From: JBBSGC01 sp038254525
GTDB lineage: Bacteria; Actinomycetota; Actinomycetes; Propionibacteriales; Nocardioidaceae
Direction: 5' to 3'
NCBI GenBank assembly: GCA_038254525.1
Contig: JBBSGC010000108.1
Span: 1-6,420, forward strand
Length of the DNA: 6,420 nt
Both the position numbers and the translations under genes were made by a program. Every line of letters begins with the position of its first letter. Position 1 is the stretch's first letter. Below the pieces are notes generated by a model, which worked only from the letters and a program-made list of their open reading frames with translations, had not been told where the DNA came from and did no database searches. Of the stretch, positions 5,838 through 6,420 are shown piece by piece.

Positions 5838-6420
5838 TCACATCGTCTGGCTCACCACCGAGCCCGTGCGGCACTTCGCCACGCGGACCTGGACCGGTAT
5901 TCGCTCCCGCATGGCCTCGACGTGGGAAACCACCCCGACCGTGCGGCCACCTGCACGCAGATCGTCGAGCACGTCCATGACCTCATCGAGGGCCTCGGGA
6001 TCGAGGGATCCGAAGCCCTCGTCGACGAACAGCGTCTGCAGCTCTATGCCGCCGCTCTCCCAGGTCACGACGTCGGACAGCCCGAGCGCGAGGCTCAGCG
6101 ACGCCTGGAAGGTCTCGCCGCCAGAGAGTGTCTTGGGATCGCGGGCCGATCCGGTCCACTCGTCGCGAACTCGCAAACCGAGCCCGCCGGCGGCCGTCCG
6201 CCGATCGCCCGCGCTCCGGTCAATCGTGTGCTCGAGGGTGTAGCGGCCCGAGGTCATCGGCACGAGGCGCTCGTTGGCGGCATCGACGACCTGCTGCAGG
6301 CGCGCGGCGACCACGTAGGCCGACAGTGACATCCGCAGGTGGTTGTCCACCGCGGTGCCTTCGGCGAGCGAGGCCATGGCGTCGGCGACCTCGTGGGCCT
6401 GGCGCACGGGCCGCCACCCA
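5838..6420 (-). CDS. sbcC: SbcC-like exonuclease ATPase subunit, C-terminal part only
   Basis: The last ~193 residues of an SMC-like ATPase; the frame runs open through the right edge, so the N-terminal Walker A domain and long coiled coil are outside the window. Visible parts are the ABC signature LSGGETFQASLSLALGLSDV (LSGGE at 6114-6128), Walker B with its catalytic acid and D-loop (LFVDEGFGSLD, starting at 6032), and the switch-histidine motif VVSHV (His at 5922-5924). The preceding AYVVAARLQQVVDAANERL and MTSGRYTLE stretches are typical of SbcC C-terminal lobes. SbcC with SbcD forms a nuclease that opens DNA hairpins and processes double-strand-break ends; sbcD would be expected upstream on the - strand. 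The stop codon is at 5838-5840, 131 nt before the sigK start. A RecF- or Rad50-type relative is possible, but this ending fits SbcC best. Confidence 0.88.
   Translation of the reverse strand, partial: GWRPVRQAHEVADAMASLAEGTAVDNHLRMSLSAYVVAARLQQVVDAANERLVPMTSGRYTLEHTIDRSAGDRRTAAGGLGLRVRDEWTGSARDPKTLSGGETFQASLSLALGLSDVVTWESGGIELQTLFVDEGFGSLDPEALDEVMDVLDDLRAGGRTVGVVSHVEAMRERIPVQVRVAKCRTGSVVSQTM

Noticed and set aside
5707..5874. 56-codon upstream extension of sigK
   Set aside because: It would overlap the sbcC stop and cover the candidate promoter; the sequence is not ECF-like, and the ATG at 5706 has a strong ribosome site and gives a normal length.
5302..6243. 313-codon open frame on the + strand
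   Set aside because: It is antisense to sigK and sbcC and crosses the gap between them; long antisense frames are common in high-GC DNA.

Overview
The window is a high-GC chromosomal stretch from an actinobacterium. The evidence is the strong G/C third-position bias, GTG starts, 4-nt stop/start overlaps, a SigK/RskA-type sigma/anti-sigma pair and a DUF5999-family gene, a family I know from Streptomyces and relatives. It looks like ordinary core or semi-core chromosome. I see no mobile element, CRISPR array, tRNA or rRNA.

Layout: positions 1-1026 are read on the + strand. They hold the tail of an unidentified protein (stop at 272-274), coupled by a GTGA overlap to a TauE/SafE-type membrane permease (271-1026). 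Everything from 1044 to the right edge is on the - strand and, read from right to left, runs: the C-terminal part of an SbcC-like DNA-repair ATPase (5838-6420), an ECF sigma factor of the SigK type (5116-5706), its RskA-like membrane anti-sigma factor (4394-5119), a small DUF5999 protein (4045-4329), and the TldD (2453-3958) and TldE/PmbA (1044-2456) metalloprotease subunits. The two blocks converge at about 1027-1043, where a short hairpin may act as a terminator.

How the genes work together: sigK-rskA and tldD-tldE are both overlapping pairs (ATGA) whose products act as partners, one as sigma/anti-sigma and the other as a heteromeric protease. Upstream of sigK is a CCATCC/GCGAAT element resembling the mycobacterial SigK promoter consensus, which would make the pair autoregulated. 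The sigma factor keeps a cysteine pair 50 residues apart, matching the redox-sensitive pair described for M. tuberculosis SigK, and the anti-sigma factor has an intact Hx3Cx2C motif. tldD appears to have a leaderless promoter. I could not identify a substrate for TldD/TldE or a clearly new system. The points most worth checking are the sigma/anti-sigma control features.
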